Shown here: positions 6,041 to 6,810 of the stretch, piece after piece
Position numbering within the stretch: position 1 is the stretch's first letter
How the letters are laid out: the number at the start of each line of letters is the position of its first letter
Source: Syntrophomonadaceae bacterium
Lineage (GTDB): Bacteria > Bacillota > Dethiobacteria > DTU022 > UBA8154
DNA: 6,810 nt
Assembly (NCBI GenBank): GCA_007122565.1
Contig: SKTJ01000254.1
Coordinates: 1-6,810, forward strand
Reading direction: 5' to 3'
Notes under the pieces: generated by a model
The model's database searches: none
The model's input: the letters and a program-made list of their open reading frames with translations, nothing else
What the model was told of the DNA's origin: nothing
Position numbers and translations under genes: made by a program

Positions 6041-6810
6041 ATGGACCTGTTAATGGCTTTTATATTAATCGGTGGCATGGGGTTGGTATTCGGCAGCCTG
6101 TTGGCCATTGCTGCTAATCACTTCGCCGTTGAAGAAGATGACCGCGTGGAAACAATCCAGGACCTTCTGCCGGGGGCTAACTGTGGAACCTGCGGTTTCC
6201 CCAGCTGTTTAAGTTATGCTGAAAATATTGTGGCCGGCAATGTTGATGCATGTAATTGTGCTCCCGGTGGAAAAGAAGTGGTTGACAGTATAAATGAATT
6301 TATGGGCGTTGATTCTGTTGCCTGCAAAGCGAAACAGGTTGCGGAAGTTTATTGCCTGGGGTGTCGGGATGTGGCCCCGGACAAATTTGAATACCATGGT
6401 GTCAGGGATTGCAAGGCGGCTATGGCACACAGTGGTGGCTTCAAGGCTTGTGCCCACGGTTGCCTGGGACTGGGCACCTGTGCAGATAGCTGTCCCTTTG
6501 ATGCACTGCATATGGGTGCCAACGGGTTGCCGGTAGTTGACCGGGAGCGCTGCACCGGTTGCGGTATCTGTGTGAAAGCCTGCCCCAAAAATATTATTCG
6601 CACTGTGGATGCTGATCGTGGTGGCAAATACGTTCCCTGCAACTCCAGAGACAAGGGGAAGATTGTGCGCCAGGTTTGCGAGGTGGGCTGTACCGGATGC
6701 CGTATCTGTGTCAAGGCCTGCCCTAGGGATGCCATTGTTGTTGAAGAGAACCTGGCTGTGATCGATAGCAGCAAGTGTGATGATTGCGGCATGTGCCAGG
6801 AAGCATGCAA
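6041..6810 (+). CDS. rnfB: RnfB-like electron transport polyferredoxin (3' partial)
   Basis: The first 256 residues of an RnfB-type subunit, the iron-sulfur protein of the Rnf complex that couples ferredoxin:NAD+ electron transfer to ion pumping. One N-terminal membrane helix (about 5-26) is followed by the Fe4S4 domain GANCGTCGFPSC (Cys48, 51, 56, with Cys71/Cys73 nearby). Next comes the RnfB linker, with KFEYHGVRDC at 115-124. Ferredoxin-type clusters follow: ACAHGCLGLGTCADSCPF (Cys137, 141, 147, 151), CTGCGICVKACP (171-182), CTGCRICVKACP (217-228) and the start of another, CDDCGMCQEAC (246-256). The gene runs off the window, so total length and cluster count are unknown. The ATG at 6041 has an excellent ribosome binding site. 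In usual rnf operons B comes last after C, D, G, E and A; here it directly follows a promoter and an unrelated transporter, so it is either a detached rnfB or the first gene of a rearranged cluster. Confidence 0.92.
   Translation, partial: MDLLMAFILIGGMGLVFGSLLAIAANHFAVEEDDRVETIQDLLPGANCGTCGFPSCLSYAENIVAGNVDACNCAPGGKEVVDSINEFMGVDSVACKAKQVAEVYCLGCRDVAPDKFEYHGVRDCKAAMAHSGGFKACAHGCLGLGTCADSCPFDALHMGANGLPVVDRERCTGCGICVKACPKNIIRTVDADRGGKYVPCNSRDKGKIVRQVCEVGCTGCRICVKACPRDAIVVEENLAVIDSSKCDDCGMCQEAC

Noticed and set aside
6209..6810. Two - strand reading frames opposite the rnfB-like gene
   Set aside because: The + strand frame has unmistakable ferredoxin motifs; the antisense frames are low-complexity shadows.

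Overview
The window looks like chromosomal DNA from an anaerobic Gram-positive bacterium of the Clostridia, perhaps a Peptococcaceae/Desulfotomaculum-Pelotomaculum-type organism. The reasons are strong AGGAGG ribosome binding sites, TTG starts on two genes, sigma-A-like promoters, a fairly balanced base composition and an Rnf-type iron-sulfur protein. The lineage is an inference from style, not from a marker gene.

Region 1 (1-3238, + strand): the 3' part of a large soluble hybrid sensor histidine kinase (four visible PAS domains, HisKA, HATPase, C-terminal receiver; 5' end outside the window). Thirty-two bases later comes a 192-residue protein of unknown function with its own strong ribosome binding site. 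The spacing suggests one transcript. An inverted repeat at 3317-3346 separates this unit from the next, convergent gene.

Region 2 (3353-4525, - strand): a TraB/PrgY-family membrane protein, with a recognisable sigma-A-like promoter on the - strand at 4596-4624.

Region 3 (4526-4953): a 428-base divergent intergenic region. It carries that promoter and a 177-bp imperfect palindrome (4713-4889) with perfect 12-bp ends and nested arms around a central 10-bp stem. This is the most striking non-coding structure in the window and looks like a mobile palindromic/MITE-like repeat or a large RNA hairpin. No known regulatory RNA is recognised here.

Region 4 (4954-5850, + strand): a ten-helix EamA/DMT-superfamily transporter, most likely starting at the second of two close TTG codons.

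Region 5 (5851-6810, + strand): a 190-base leader with an imperfect inverted repeat, an extended -10 promoter and a possible hairpin over the ribosome binding site. It precedes an rnfB-like polyferredoxin gene that runs off the window. This gene is promoter-proximal, with no other rnf gene upstream, unlike the usual C-D-G-E-A-B order in which B comes last.

Apart from the kinase and its small neighbour, the genes look like independent transcription units. I see no clear multi-gene novel system. The candidates for a second look are the palindromic element, the unknown partner of the kinase, and the apparently detached rnfB with its leader.
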